NCBI GenBank assembly: GCA_022508945.1
Contig: JAFLUE010000003.1
Coordinates: 1-42,551, forward strand
Length of the DNA stretch: 42,551 bases
Source of the DNA: Oscillospiraceae bacterium
Lineage (GTDB): Bacteria > Bacillota > Clostridia > Oscillospirales > Ruminococcaceae
Direction of reading: 5' to 3'
Part shown: one piece after another, positions 1 to 7,874 of the stretch
Layout: each line of letters begins with the position of its first letter
How positions within the stretch are numbered: the first letter of the stretch is position 1
Translations under genes and position numbers: made by a program
Notes under the pieces: generated by a model
Database searches by the model: none
Seen by the model: only the letters and a program-made list of their open reading frames with translations
What the model was told of the DNA's origin: nothing

Positions 1-20
1 TCAAAATTACTTTAGTTATG

Positions 21-54
21 TGGGGAAAAACTTTCTTCAGAAAGTTTTTCCCCA
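21..54. terminator. Long perfect hairpin, probable terminator
   Basis: A 34-nt palindrome with arms GGGGAAAAACTTTCT and its complement around a 2-nt centre. It lies 44 nt past the stop of the minus-strand S1-domain gene. The stem carries A/T runs on both arms, but no separate T tract follows on the minus strand, so it may be a bidirectional terminator or a simple mRNA 3'-end stabiliser. Confidence 0.55.
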
Positions 55-97
55 CGCCCACTTTCAAAGACTTTTTGAACGCTTGACTTATACCGTT

Positions 98-1030
98 TCA
101 AAGCAACGTAAAATCCGTCTCGATCATTTTCGGACAGCCCTCTGTTGAATATACCCATCTGTCAATATGTCCGGAGGAAATAAAATAGTTCAGCTTGCTT
201 TCGTGTATAATAGCGCGGTCGGCTGTATTTACAATAATAAGCTTTATTTTCATCTTTTCGGGTATGATAGCCTTTATGTAAACGCTGACGTGCTGGTTTA
301 CGCTTATGTCGGTGCGAGGTTCTGCAAGTCCCGCTAAGTTCGGCGCAAGCTCTACAAATATCCCGTATTCCTCAATTGAACGCGCGATCCCCGTTACGGT
401 CTCTCCGCTTTCAAAAAGCACGGCATTTTGCTCCCATGTTCCGAGCAGCTCCTTATGCGAGAGAAATATCCTGTCTCCGTCAAATGCTTTTATAACGGCT
501 TTTATGTCCATTCCAACAGAAAATCTGTCGGACGGATGTGAGATCCTCGAAACGGAGATCAGATCTATCGGTATAAGCGACGGTATTCCGCAGCCAATGT
601 CCACAAAACAGCCGAACTGTTCGAGGTGGGTCACTCTTGCGGAAATTACATCTCCCGCTGAAAGCTTTCGTATAAATTCATCACGACAGCGTGTCTGCGC
701 TTCTTTTCTTGAAAGAACGGCGTATTCGTTGCCAAATTCATCCTGTGTTATTTCTTTAACGGTAAAGCACACGGGTTTGTTTACCCTTGAAATAAGCGCT
801 ATGTCCTTTGTCAAACCCTCCGCGATCCCAAGCGCACCGTCCTCGCGCGGAATAATGCCTCTCATACATCCAAGATCAACAATAAGGTTGTGCTTGCTGT
901 CACAGATAATACACGGCGCTTCGACTATTTCTCCCGTTTTTATACAGTTATAGATCGCGTCCTTTGATGAGAGCTTAGCTATATTTTCGGGTGTGTTTAA
1001 AAGAAAGCCCTCCGGCATATGTTCGGTCAT
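98..1030 (-). CDS. S1-domain RNA-binding protein (ribosomal protein S1-like)
   Basis: The 310-aa protein appears to contain three S1-type OB folds, at about residues 33-105, 125-193 and 207-265. The middle one is clearest (GDVISARVTHLEQFGCFVDI). S1 domains bind single-stranded RNA, and multi-domain members act in translation initiation or mRNA handling. It is shorter than the 4-6-domain S1 of Gram-negatives and longer than the single-domain YabR that often follows divIC in Bacillus. The start is supported by GGAGG 8 nt upstream. It is transcribed alone on the minus strand, with a terminator-like hairpin on each side. The S1 family is confident; whether it is the true ribosomal S1 or a YabR-type regulator is not resolved. 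Confidence 0.85.
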   Translation of the reverse strand: MTEHMPEGFLLNTPENIAKLSSKDAIYNCIKTGEIVEAPCIICDSKHNLIVDLGCMRGIIPREDGALGIAEGLTKDIALISRVNKPVCFTVKEITQDEFGNEYAVLSRKEAQTRCRDEFIRKLSAGDVISARVTHLEQFGCFVDIGCGIPSLIPIDLISVSRISHPSDRFSVGMDIKAVIKAFDGDRIFLSHKELLGTWEQNAVLFESGETVTGIARSIEEYGIFVELAPNLAGLAEPRTDISVNQHVSVYIKAIIPEKMKIKLIIVNTADRAIIHESKLNYFISSGHIDRWVYSTEGCPKMIETDFTLL

Positions 1031-1098
1031 TTTATACCTCCGTCAAATAAATTCATATATTAATTCATATGAACCTGACGAGGCATTTATTACTACAG

Positions 1099-1114
1099 AT
1101 CGGTTATAACCGAT
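1099..1114. promoter_or_regulatory. Perfect 16-bp palindrome upstream of the S1-domain gene
   Basis: ATCGGTTATAACCGAT is a perfect inverted repeat with no spacer, 69 nt before the S1-gene start codon and downstream of the candidate promoter. The form fits a dimeric repressor operator. The cognate regulator is unknown. Confidence 0.4.
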
Positions 1115-1173
1115 TCCATGTGTTTTGCCGAACGTTAACTGAATTTAGCCAATAATGGAGGTTGTTTGCAAAG

Positions 1174-1202
1174 CATATAGGGAATTGACAGACCTTTTTC
1201 AA
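1174..1202 (-). promoter_or_regulatory. Candidate sigma-A promoter for the S1-domain gene
   Basis: On the minus strand, TTGAAA is followed after 17 nt by TATATG. The -35 matches consensus at 5 of 6 positions and the -10 at 4 of 6. It would give a leader of about 140 nt that carries the 16-bp palindrome. Confidence 0.35.
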
Positions 1203-1214
1203 GCTTATTTCGTA

Positions 1215-1247
1215 AACAAAAAACCGCCGTTCAGCGCCGAACGGCGG
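1215..1247 (-). terminator. Rho-independent terminator of the cardiolipin synthase gene
   Basis: On the minus strand, CCGCCGTTC, a 6-nt loop and GAACGGCGG are followed by seven T residues. It begins 19 nt after the cls stop codon. Confidence 0.9.
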
Positions 1248-1265
1248 AAATTTTGCTGGCGAAGT

Positions 1266-2801
1266 TTACAGCATCGGAGCCAACAGTCTTAAAAACATTC
1301 TTCCGATACGAACAAATATATTGACCCTGCAGCATTTTTCGTAGGTTATCTCCTCACATTGCTCTAAGGTTTCGAGAAAATCCGACTTGATGTCTTCGAT
1401 ACAGGAGGTTTTGTACAGCCATACCCCACACTCAAAGTGAAGATAAAGACTTCGGAAGTCAAGATTTATCGTCCCGACAACGGCAAATTTGTCGTCGCTT
1501 ACAAAATTCTTTGCGTGGATAAACCCGGGCGTATATTCGTATATCTTCACACCGTATTTAGTCAGATTTTTGTAGTAGGCTTTTGTTACACAGTGAACAT
1601 ACCATTTGTCGGGAATGTGTGGGGTAATGATCCTTACGTCGATCCCGCTCTTAGCGGCAAGGATCAGCGCACTCTGCATTTCGTTGTCAATGATAAGATA
1701 TGGCGTGGTGATATATACATACTTTTTCGCGGAGTTTACGATGTTCATATAGACATTTTCGCCTACAGGCTCATTGTCGAGCGGACTGTCTGTAAACGGA
1801 ACGACGAAGCCGTTTTCGCCAAATTCCTGATTTGGGCAGAATTTGCCAAGGTCCTCGTCCTCGGTGTTTGTAAGAAAGCTCCACATTGTCAGAAACATCA
1901 TAGTAAAGCTTCTAACAGCCTGTCCCTTTACCATGATCGCGGAATCCTTCCAGTGACCGTGCTTTTCATAGCCGTTTATATATTCGTCCGCGAGATTTAC
2001 TCCGCCCGTAAAGGCAGTGTTTCCGTCAATTACCAGAATTTTTCGGTGGTCGCGGTTGTTCATTTTTGTTGATAAAATAGGTCTGAATTTGTTGAATACA
2101 CGGCATTTAATACCCTTTTCTTCAAGCACCCTGTCATATTTATACGGCAAAGTCAGCAAACACCCCACATCGTCGTATATAACCCGTACGTCGACCCCCA
2201 CATCAGCCTTTCTGACAAGAATACCTAAAATTTTGTCCCACATTTCTCCTTCGTCTATTATAAAATATTCCAGAAAAATGAATTTTTCGGCTTTTTCAAG
2301 CTCCTCAAGCATTACTCTGAATTTTTCCTCGCCGGAAGGAAAGTACGTTGTTGCGGTTTTGTCATATATGGGATATCCTCCGAATTTGGAAAGATAGTCA
2401 GCCTGTTTTCTTGCCGGTTCGTTTATGTCCGAAAGCCTGCTTATGATCTCCTCATTTTGCTTAAGCCTTTCGCGCTCGGTTTTTCCATAGTAATTCATTC
2501 TTCTGCGAAGCCTGTCTCCCGAACGGCTGTTTCCGAAAAATATAAAAAACATAACTCCGAAGATCGGCAGCGTAAGAATGGTCATTATCCAGGCTATCCT
2601 ATAGCTTGGATTAATGTCTGAGTTTACGATAAAAAACGATATCACGACCCCGATCAACTGAAACAAAAGATACGAATAGCTGTAAAGCGTTCCAAGCTCC
2701 CAGAACAGCGACATAAGATAGAATATCTGAAGCAGTATTCCGAAGACACATACAAAAACCCTGTTAAATATTTTTTTCAAAAGCTTTATTGGAATATTCA
2801 T
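1266..2801 (-). CDS. cls: Cardiolipin synthase (phospholipase D superfamily)
   Basis: The enzyme joins two phosphatidylglycerol molecules into cardiolipin at the cytoplasmic membrane. The 511-aa length is normal for the bacterial Cls family. Two hydrophobic segments lie in the first ~90 residues (VFGILLQIFYLMSLF; IMTILTLPIFGVMFFIFFGN). Two HKD catalytic motifs follow, at about residue 252 (HRKILVIDGN...GGVN) and about residue 429 (HAKNFVSDDKF...GTINLD), both with His, Lys and Asp intact. The start has AAAAGGGA about 11 nt upstream. It sits between divIC and the S1 gene with its own terminator, so it is probably a separate unit. Membrane-bound PLD enzymes can have related specificities, but two intact HKD motifs plus N-terminal TM segments favour Cls. 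Confidence 0.93.
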   Translation of the reverse strand: MNIPIKLLKKIFNRVFVCVFGILLQIFYLMSLFWELGTLYSYSYLLFQLIGVVISFFIVNSDINPSYRIAWIMTILTLPIFGVMFFIFFGNSRSGDRLRRRMNYYGKTERERLKQNEEIISRLSDINEPARKQADYLSKFGGYPIYDKTATTYFPSGEEKFRVMLEELEKAEKFIFLEYFIIDEGEMWDKILGILVRKADVGVDVRVIYDDVGCLLTLPYKYDRVLEEKGIKCRVFNKFRPILSTKMNNRDHRKILVIDGNTAFTGGVNLADEYINGYEKHGHWKDSAIMVKGQAVRSFTMMFLTMWSFLTNTEDEDLGKFCPNQEFGENGFVVPFTDSPLDNEPVGENVYMNIVNSAKKYVYITTPYLIIDNEMQSALILAAKSGIDVRIITPHIPDKWYVHCVTKAYYKNLTKYGVKIYEYTPGFIHAKNFVSDDKFAVVGTINLDFRSLYLHFECGVWLYKTSCIEDIKSDFLETLEQCEEITYEKCCRVNIFVRIGRMFLRLLAPML

Positions 2802-2918
2802 ATAAATAAAATCCCTTTTAAAACAAATAATCGGATCCGGTTATGTATCGGCGCTCCTGAACATAACTGTATATTTCATATTGTTTGTCTTCAAAAGGGA
2901 AAGAATACAGAAAGAATA

Positions 2919-2944
2919 TAAAAAAACAGCCCATGAGGGCTGTT
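2919..2944 (-). terminator. Rho-independent terminator after divIC
   Basis: On the minus strand, AACAGCCC, a 4-nt loop and GGGCTGTT run into a T tract. It lies 24 nt past the divIC stop and ends the sporulation/division block. Confidence 0.85.
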
Positions 2945-2967
2945 ATCGTGTTCGGTCATAGACCATA

Positions 2968-3291
2968 TCAATTCCCCGGAACAACATAATAAATACGCTC
3001 GTCGGGATTTGCGAAATCAAATTTGTCACGGGCAATGTTTTCTATATATTCATCAAGATTCACGCCGTTCAGATAACCGTTTATCTGCGCGTTCTGTTCC
3101 TTGACCTCAGCGGTTTGCTTAGCAAGCGCTTCATATTCTGCGGTTTGTTCTTTTATTGCGATGCTGTTGGAAATAACGGTATAAACCACAAAAATCGCAG
3201 CAATTAAAACCGCCGCACCCGCAATAATGTTAACCAAGCTGTGTCGCTTGACATTTCTACGGGCCCCTCTTGACGACAGCCTTAATAACAT
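2968..3291 (-). CDS. divIC: Septum formation initiator, DivIC/FtsB family
   Basis: A small bitopic division protein that links FtsL and DivIB in the divisome. From the chosen ATG it has 107 residues: a basic cytoplasmic N-terminus, one TM segment (IIAGAAVLIAAIFVVYTVI), a short coiled coil rich in E, Q and A (EQTAEYEALAKQTAEVKEQN), and a C-terminal segment (DEYIENIARDKFDFANPDERIYYV) typical of the family. The ORF track starts at a TTG at 3312; the ATG at 3291 is better placed, 9 nt after GGGGAAGGTG. The gene overlaps the end of yabQ by 35 nt, so the two are probably translationally coupled. Order yabP-yabQ-divIC is the conserved Firmicute arrangement. Confidence 0.9.
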   Translation of the reverse strand: MLLRLSSRGARRNVKRHSLVNIIAGAAVLIAAIFVVYTVISNSIAIKEQTAEYEALAKQTAEVKEQNAQINGYLNGVNLDEYIENIARDKFDFANPDERIYYVVPGN

Positions 3292-3799
3292 TTTTATTTT
3301 CACCTTCCCCAATTTTTTCTGATCTTTCTTTATTATACACTATGTTGCCGTCTAAATGCAAGTTATTAAGCAGCTTTTTCTTGTTATCTTGCATATTTTC
3401 GGAGATTTTAACAAATTCTGACTTGGCTTTGTGTGCAATTTTTCCAATGATTTCGGCTGTTGAAGCCTGCAATTTTTTAACCAGCTTTCCGAGTGTTTTT
3501 CTCCAGATGACCGCCATACCGCTTTCAATTAGATTAAGAACTCTGCCTATGGTGGTTATATAAGCAAAAACTCCGGCTCCAAAGCCGATCACGGTGTAAA
3601 TACGTATATAGTTTCCCAAATTTTCCGAAAGACCTACTACCGCGAAAGCCGCGGCAATAAAAAACAACATATCGCATACAAAAATCGCCGCCTTAAACTG
3701 AAGTATAAGACGTATTATCCTGAATATTTCATAAACAATCCCAAATATAAAGCCTGCCGCAAATGCGATAGCCAGGCAGTCCGCAATACTTACGTTCAT
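3257..3799 (-). CDS. yabQ: Spore cortex biosynthesis protein YabQ
   Basis: YabQ is a polytopic membrane protein needed for spore cortex formation in Bacillus and localises to the forespore membrane. The 180-aa product has three or four hydrophobic helices in its first ~95 residues (ADCLAIAFAAGFIFGIVYEI; FVCDMLFFIAAAFAVVGL; IYTVIGFGAGVFAYI), including the family's FGIVYEIFR segment. A charged, lysine-rich tail follows. The GGTGA upstream of the ATG is a modest ribosome site. It begins 12 nt after yabP and overlaps divIC. The assignment rests on the N-terminal pattern and gene order. Confidence 0.88.
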   Translation of the reverse strand: MNVSIADCLAIAFAAGFIFGIVYEIFRIIRLILQFKAAIFVCDMLFFIAAAFAVVGLSENLGNYIRIYTVIGFGAGVFAYITTIGRVLNLIESGMAVIWRKTLGKLVKKLQASTAEIIGKIAHKAKSEFVKISENMQDNKKKLLNNLHLDGNIVYNKERSEKIGEGENKNVIKAVVKRGP

Positions 3800-3811
3800 A
3801 TTTTCACCATA

Positions 3812-4069
3812 TCATCTGAAAATTTTCTTAAACGGCCCGTCCATAACGCTGCTTCTGCTATAGCTGAGGCTGTTTACCGTTCCGGTCATAAAAAAGTCCT
3901 TTGTCTGAGCGTCGAGAGTTGTGACGTGAAGATCCTCTCCCTTAATGACAAGCTCGCCCATGATCGTTGATAAAACAACTATATTTTCACTGAACTTGTC
4001 AATGTCGTTTACGCCGGTTATTTTCAGTGAGTTTCTGTTTTCCATAATAATATTGTGATATTCCTGCAT
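3812..4069 (-). CDS. yabP: Sporulation protein YabP
   Basis: YabP is a small mother-cell sporulation protein of the YabP/YqfC family, required with YabQ for normal spore formation in Bacillus. The 85-aa product carries the family core ENRNSLKITGVNDIDKFSEN followed by IMGELVIKGEDLHVTTLDA. The ORF track begins at GTG 4078; ATG 4069 is preferred because GGGGGTGA lies just upstream. That ribosome site forms part of a strong hairpin (separate entry), so translation of yabP may depend on RNA structure. It is followed 12 nt later by yabQ. Confidence 0.9.
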   Translation of the reverse strand: MQEYHNIIMENRNSLKITGVNDIDKFSENIVVLSTIMGELVIKGEDLHVTTLDAQTKDFFMTGTVNSLSYSRSSVMDGPFKKIFR

Positions 4070-4078
4070 AAAAATCAC

Positions 4079-4106
4079 CCCCGCTGATAAATTGTATTCA
4101 GCGGGG
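4079..4106 (-). promoter_or_regulatory. Hairpin that includes the yabP ribosome binding site
   Basis: On the minus strand, CCCCGCTGA and TCAGCGGGG form a perfect 9-bp stem with a 10-nt loop. The 3' arm ends in the GGGG that is also the yabP Shine-Dalgarno. The bases after the stem are GTGATTTTT, so it could also act as a weak terminator or attenuator between rqcP and yabP. Confidence 0.6.
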
Positions 4107-4192
4107 AATTGATATATTCTTGGGCTTGTTCACTAAATCGTTATGTGTTTAAAAAACTCCGAATGCCGAGCCGTAATTTATCGGGCATTTTC

Positions 4193-4429
4193 TCATATTA
4201 CCTCATACAAAGCCGCGGCTTCATCCTTTTTTGTAAATTCTTTTATGTCAGTGACCCTGACCTTTATCGGCTTTCCGATGTTTATTTCAATAATATCCGC
4301 AACCTTCACCTCGTAAGACGCTCTTGCGGCTTTTCCGTTTACAAAAACCTTTTCCGCGTCACAGGCTTCATTTGCGACGGTTCTGCGCTTTATAAGCCTC
4401 GAAACCTTTAAAAACTTATCTAATCTCAT
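4193..4429 (-). CDS. rqcP: S4-domain ribosome quality control factor RqcP (YabO/Hsp15-like)
   Basis: The 78-aa protein is almost entirely one S4 RNA-binding domain, opening MRLDKFLKVSRLIKRR and continuing FVNGKAARASYEVKVADII. In Bacillus subtilis, RqcP (YabO) binds stalled 50S-peptidyl-tRNA complexes and assists RqcH in alanine tailing. The length and the position before yabP match that family. A GGAAAGAAG precedes the ATG. The gap to hup contains the hup terminator, so rqcP probably has its own promoter or depends on readthrough; no convincing sigma-A promoter was seen there. Confidence 0.92.
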   Translation of the reverse strand: MRLDKFLKVSRLIKRRTVANEACDAEKVFVNGKAARASYEVKVADIIEINIGKPIKVRVTDIKEFTKKDEAAALYEVI

Positions 4430-4550
4430 TTTTTACTTCTTTCCGGAAAATCATTAATCAAAATACCGATCCGATTGTATATTGCATTATTGTATCATAA
4501 CTGATTTTTTACTGCCGTACAGCAGCATACGATAAATAAACATAATTCGG

Positions 4551-4584
4551 AAAAATAAAAAGCGGCGGAACCCGCCGCTTTTTT
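4551..4584 (-). terminator. Rho-independent terminator of hup
   Basis: AGCGGCGG, a 3-nt loop and CCGCCGCT form a GC-rich stem flanked by T-rich sequence on both strands. It lies 22 nt past the hup stop and could work in both directions. Confidence 0.9.
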
Positions 4585-4605
4585 CATGATCCGTTCGTCG
4601 GAAAA

Positions 4606-4908
4606 TTACTTTTTCTTCTTCTTAGTTGCAACGGGAGTGCTTACAGCATCCTTAAGAGCGCGTCCTGCCTTGAAAGCGGGAACCTTTGTCGCGGGAATGG
4701 AGATCTTCTCCTTTGTGCGAGGATTGATACCTGTTCTCGACGCACGCTCACGAACCTCAAATGTTCCGAATCCAACCAACTGGATAGACTCACCCTTAGC
4801 AAGAGTCTCGGAAACAGTCTCGATAACTGCTGCAACTGCCTTTTCAGCGTCCTTCTTTGTAAGACCTGACTTAGCTGCTACTTCTGTAACTAATTCTGCT
4901 TTTGTCAT
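4606..4908 (-). CDS. hup: DNA-binding protein HU
   Basis: A histone-like nucleoid protein that binds and bends DNA as a dimer. From the ATG at 4908 it has 100 residues, starting MTKAELVTEVAAKSGLTKKD. The signature GFGTFEVRERASRTGINPRT is followed by the DNA-contacting arm. The C-terminus has a lysine run (ATKKKKK), a modest extension over the usual ~90 residues. The ORF track's start five residues earlier is rejected because GGAGG lies 8 nt before the ATG used here. It follows mazG by 21 nt, so they are probably co-transcribed from the promoter before mazG. Confidence 0.96.
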   Translation of the reverse strand: MTKAELVTEVAAKSGLTKKDAEKAVAAVIETVSETLAKGESIQLVGFGTFEVRERASRTGINPRTKEKISIPATKVPAFKAGRALKDAVSTPVATKKKKK

Positions 4909-4929
4909 TTGTAAAACCTCCAAAAAATT

Positions 4930-5757
4930 CTATCTAATAGCGGCCGTTCCGCTAAAGATCCTGTTTTTTACCCCGCGAAGCTCGTCCTCCGAAAGCTTAT
5001 CAAGCTCTCTTTTGTTTGCGGAAATTTCCTCTTCGGCTTTCCTGAACTCAGCCGTAAATCTTTGAGAAGCATAAGTAAGCGCCTTCTCACTGTCAACCTT
5101 TAAAAGCCTGTCCACCTCGCAGATCTTGAGCAAGATCACGCCCATCATACTCTGATAAAGCTCGTTCTTATCACCGTCTGTATTATCTGCGTTTTTTTCA
5201 GCTTCGTCCGCAAGTCTGCTTAATTCCTTTGAAAGCGCTCTCAGCGCTTCTGCAGGATCTTTTTCGCAAATACCGGCTCTTGATGCTCTCCTGCAAATTT
5301 TATCGCCCTTTATCAAAGCGGGGAAGGTACTCGGGATACTTTCGAGAGTATCCGAATAGCTTTCCTGCTTTTTGGTTTCCTTTTTTATCGCGTCCCAGTT
5401 TTTAAGAACCTCGTCCGCTGTTTCGGCTTTTACGCTTCCGAAAACGTGCGGATGACGCTCGATAAGCTTTTTGCAGATATCGCTGCAAACATCATTAAAA
5501 ACGAAATTGTTTTTTTCACTTTCGATCTGAGCGTGAAAAACGATCTGCAAGAGCAGATCTCCAAGCTCCTCACGAAGCATCTCCGGACTGTCCCTGTCTA
5601 TTCCCTCACAAACCTCATACGTTTCCTCAATGAGATCGGAGCGTATGCTTTCGTGCGTCTGAACCTTGTCCCACGGACAGCCGTTTTCGCTTCTCAGGAT
5701 CTTAACTATTTCAATCAGGTCGGAAATGTCATAATTGTTCTTAAATACAAAATCCAT
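4930..5757 (-). CDS. mazG: Nucleoside triphosphate pyrophosphohydrolase MazG
   Basis: MazG hydrolyses (d)NTPs to NMPs and pyrophosphate, acting as a house-cleaning enzyme. The 275-aa product has the first MazG domain with the hallmark ENGCPWDKVQTHESIRSDLIEE and the metal-binding acidic run EELGDLLLQIVFHAQIE. A second, weaker MazG-like half follows (RASRAGICEKDPAEALRALSKEL). The ORF track begins at TTG 5763; ATG 5757 is preferred because AGGGG sits 8 nt before it. It is preceded by a good sigma-A promoter and followed closely by hup. Its place between spoVB and rqcP is conserved in Firmicutes. Confidence 0.93.
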   Translation of the reverse strand: MDFVFKNNYDISDLIEIVKILRSENGCPWDKVQTHESIRSDLIEETYEVCEGIDRDSPEMLREELGDLLLQIVFHAQIESEKNNFVFNDVCSDICKKLIERHPHVFGSVKAETADEVLKNWDAIKKETKKQESYSDTLESIPSTFPALIKGDKICRRASRAGICEKDPAEALRALSKELSRLADEAEKNADNTDGDKNELYQSMMGVILLKICEVDRLLKVDSEKALTYASQRFTAEFRKAEEEISANKRELDKLSEDELRGVKNRIFSGTAAIR

Positions 5758-5789
5758 TTCCAACGCCCCTAAGAAAAGATTACTTTCTT

Positions 5790-5818
5790 ATAATACCCTA
5801 TTTTATTTATTTTTTCAA
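5790..5818 (-). promoter_or_regulatory. Sigma-A promoter for mazG-hup
   Basis: On the minus strand, TTGAAA and TATTAT are separated by exactly 17 nt, each matching consensus at 5 of 6 positions. The predicted start of transcription is about 25 nt before the mazG ATG. Confidence 0.7.
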
Positions 5819-5827
5819 GGGCTTTTT

Positions 5828-7516
5828 TCAATTTTTTTCAATTTTTTTGTTAATTATAGCGTTTATACAAAATCCGTGATTCAAAATAGTTAATATTGCA
5901 CAAACAAAAACGCCTGAAATTACTGAAATTCCAATGGAAAACAGTTCGTTTACGGAATTTTTAAGGCATTCATGTACTATTCCCGCACATATTCCGCAGA
6001 TGATCCCGCTGAAAAGGTTCGGAATAATTGCTTTCAAAAGTCCTGTTTTTTGCGGAAAATTGCGTTTTAGGGCTAAAAGTCCGAAAAACGCCGTAAACGC
6101 GTAGCCTATTATGCTTGAGAGCGCCGCACCCGAAATATTGAGTGCGGGGATTGAGATCAATATCGGATTTAGGATAAGTTTAAGAAATACCGAGATTATC
6201 ATAAGAACAAGAGGGATAAACGGTTTTCCGATCGATTGGAAAATTCCGAACAGCGAGGAGGAGATAACCATAAAAATTCCGCCGAGGCACAGGATTACAA
6301 ATGAGTTTACGCAAACAGAAACCTCAGCCGCGCGCGATCTGTATAGTAAATTCAGCACAGGCTCCGCAAGCGCCGCCGCTCCGAAACAGGCGGGACAGGC
6401 GATAAGTGTGCTTGTTCTGATTTGGAGCGATATTTTTTGCGCGATAAGCTTTACGTCTTTTTTCTCCCATGCCGCCGCGATCTCGGGAGCCGCGGCTGTT
6501 CCTGCCATTCCCGCAAAGGACGGAATGAGCATAAAAAGCGAGGTCGCTATTCCCGTGTAGCTTCCGTACATGAAGTTTGCAAGCTCGGAAAAGCCTCCGC
6601 ACTGTTCGATTATCGCCCTGAAATTTTCTGTGTAAAACGCTTGATTCCGCTCGGCGGACGCGGCAAGCGTTCTGGTTACGGTAAGCAGATCGACAAACGA
6701 AACACAGTTCATAACAAGCGCCGAAGCTGACAACGGCAGCGTCTCCCTTATAAGCGATATGCATATCTCACGGACGCTGTATTCGCATCTTTTAGGCAGA
6801 CGGATCCGGTTTTTGTTTTTTCGTTCCATAATCAAAAGCGTTATCAGTCCGAAGCCCTCGCTTATGCTTACGGCAAAAATCGCTCCCGCCGCCGCGTATG
6901 GCAGAGAAGTATTATACGCCTGTTCAATGGTCGAGCAGGATACTCCGAAAACATCTTTGCCGCTGTTAAACGCGTTTTGTGCGTAGAAAACAGCCGCGTA
7001 TGACAGAGACAGCCCGAAAATCGCTCTTGAAACAGCCTCAGCCACTGAAGCCGCCGCGGACGGTCTTACGTCTGAAAGACCCTCGCGATAGCCTCTGAAA
7101 ACGCTCGCTATACAGCATAAGGTAACTGCGGGGGCAATACATATTATCGCCAAAACGCTTTTCGGAGAGCAGGCTATGTAATTCGCGAACGGTTTTGCAA
7201 GAAGCGCTATGAGCATTGTTCCCATAATTCCCACCGCCGCAAAAAGCATAACGGCATATTTCCTTACTACCGCCGCTCTGCAAAGATCGTCACAGGCAGC
7301 ACACCGCGCCGTTGTACGCATGATCGCCGTGGGAATACCTGCCGCCGTAAGCGCGAAGATCGGCGAGTACAGACCGTATGCGGTCGAGAAGTATCCCATT
7401 CCCGTTCCTCCCAGGAGATTTGCGAGAGGTATTTTGAACAATGCCCCGACAATTTTTGTTATTGCCATGGAAACAAACAAAAACGCCGCGTTTTTAATAA
7501 ATCTTTTATCGCTCAT
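5828..7516 (-). CDS. spoVB: Polysaccharide/lipid flippase of the SpoVB (MOP) family
   Basis: A polytopic membrane transporter of the MATE-like MOP superfamily; SpoVB is implicated in moving peptidoglycan precursors for spore cortex synthesis. From the chosen ATG it has 562 residues with about 14 hydrophobic helices. The N-terminus KNAAFLFVSMAITKIVGALF and the following LGGTGMGYFSTAYGLY are characteristic. The ORF track start is 17 residues earlier; GAAAGGG lies upstream of the ATG used here. It is divergent from cotJABC. SpoVB is preferred over general polysaccharide exporters because of its position beside mazG, but substrate cannot be read from sequence. Confidence 0.87.
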   Translation of the reverse strand: MSDKRFIKNAAFLFVSMAITKIVGALFKIPLANLLGGTGMGYFSTAYGLYSPIFALTAAGIPTAIMRTTARCAACDDLCRAAVVRKYAVMLFAAVGIMGTMLIALLAKPFANYIACSPKSVLAIICIAPAVTLCCIASVFRGYREGLSDVRPSAAASVAEAVSRAIFGLSLSYAAVFYAQNAFNSGKDVFGVSCSTIEQAYNTSLPYAAAGAIFAVSISEGFGLITLLIMERKNKNRIRLPKRCEYSVREICISLIRETLPLSASALVMNCVSFVDLLTVTRTLAASAERNQAFYTENFRAIIEQCGGFSELANFMYGSYTGIATSLFMLIPSFAGMAGTAAAPEIAAAWEKKDVKLIAQKISLQIRTSTLIACPACFGAAALAEPVLNLLYRSRAAEVSVCVNSFVILCLGGIFMVISSSLFGIFQSIGKPFIPLVLMIISVFLKLILNPILISIPALNISGAALSSIIGYAFTAFFGLLALKRNFPQKTGLLKAIIPNLFSGIICGICAGIVHECLKNSVNELFSIGISVISGVFVCAILTILNHGFCINAIINKKIEKN

Positions 7517-7613
7517 AAATTTGCCCTTTCTTTTATAAAATCCGACGGAGGATCCGATTTTGTACAAGTCTATGAGCTTAAAACTCTGTTTATGAACTCA
7601 ATTTGGGCAAATG

Positions 7614-7621
7614 CATATAAT
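7614..7621 (+). promoter_or_regulatory. Possible sigma-E type -10 element for cotJABC
   Basis: CATATAAT resembles the sigma-E -10 form (CATACAAT), about 95 nt before cotJA. A second CATATAAT at 7694 is too close to the start codon to leave room for the ribosome site. In Bacillus the cotJ operon is sigma-E dependent. No clear -35 was found, so this is tentative. Confidence 0.25.
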
Positions 7622-7715
7622 AAAGAAGCGGAAGCATCTGCCGAAGCTTACAGAAAAGCTTAAAGCAAAAGCATTCGCTGATACTACTTACCTCATATAA
7701 TGAAAGGAAGATTTT

Positions 7716-7874
7716 ATGGATAAAATGAAGGCGCGCGTCGGATATTCATATGTTCCGATACAGCGAATGGATAGAGTCTATTCACCGGCAAAGGCGCTTA
7801 TGGCGGGAACGATTTTCCCCGAGCTTAACATCACTATTGATGAATACGAGAGGGGGCTTTTCAATGGGAAATAA
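7716..7874 (+). CDS. cotJA: Spore coat associated protein CotJA
   Basis: A 52-aa ORF too short for the ORF track. It reads MDKMKARVGYSYVPIQRMDR and continues with the family core YSPAKALMAGTIFPELN, ending EYERGLFNGK. CotJA is a small protein encoded first in the cotJ operon and is needed, with CotJC, for coat assembly in Bacillus. GAAAGGAAG sits 5 nt before the ATG. Its end overlaps the cotJB start by 11 nt in another frame, a usual arrangement for this operon. Confidence 0.92.
   Translation: MDKMKARVGYSYVPIQRMDRVYSPAKALMAGTIFPELNITIDEYERGLFNGK

Noticed and set aside
7612-7701. 29-codon ORF upstream of cotJA
   Set aside because: It has no ribosome site, overlaps the candidate promoter elements and shows no similarity to a known leader peptide.
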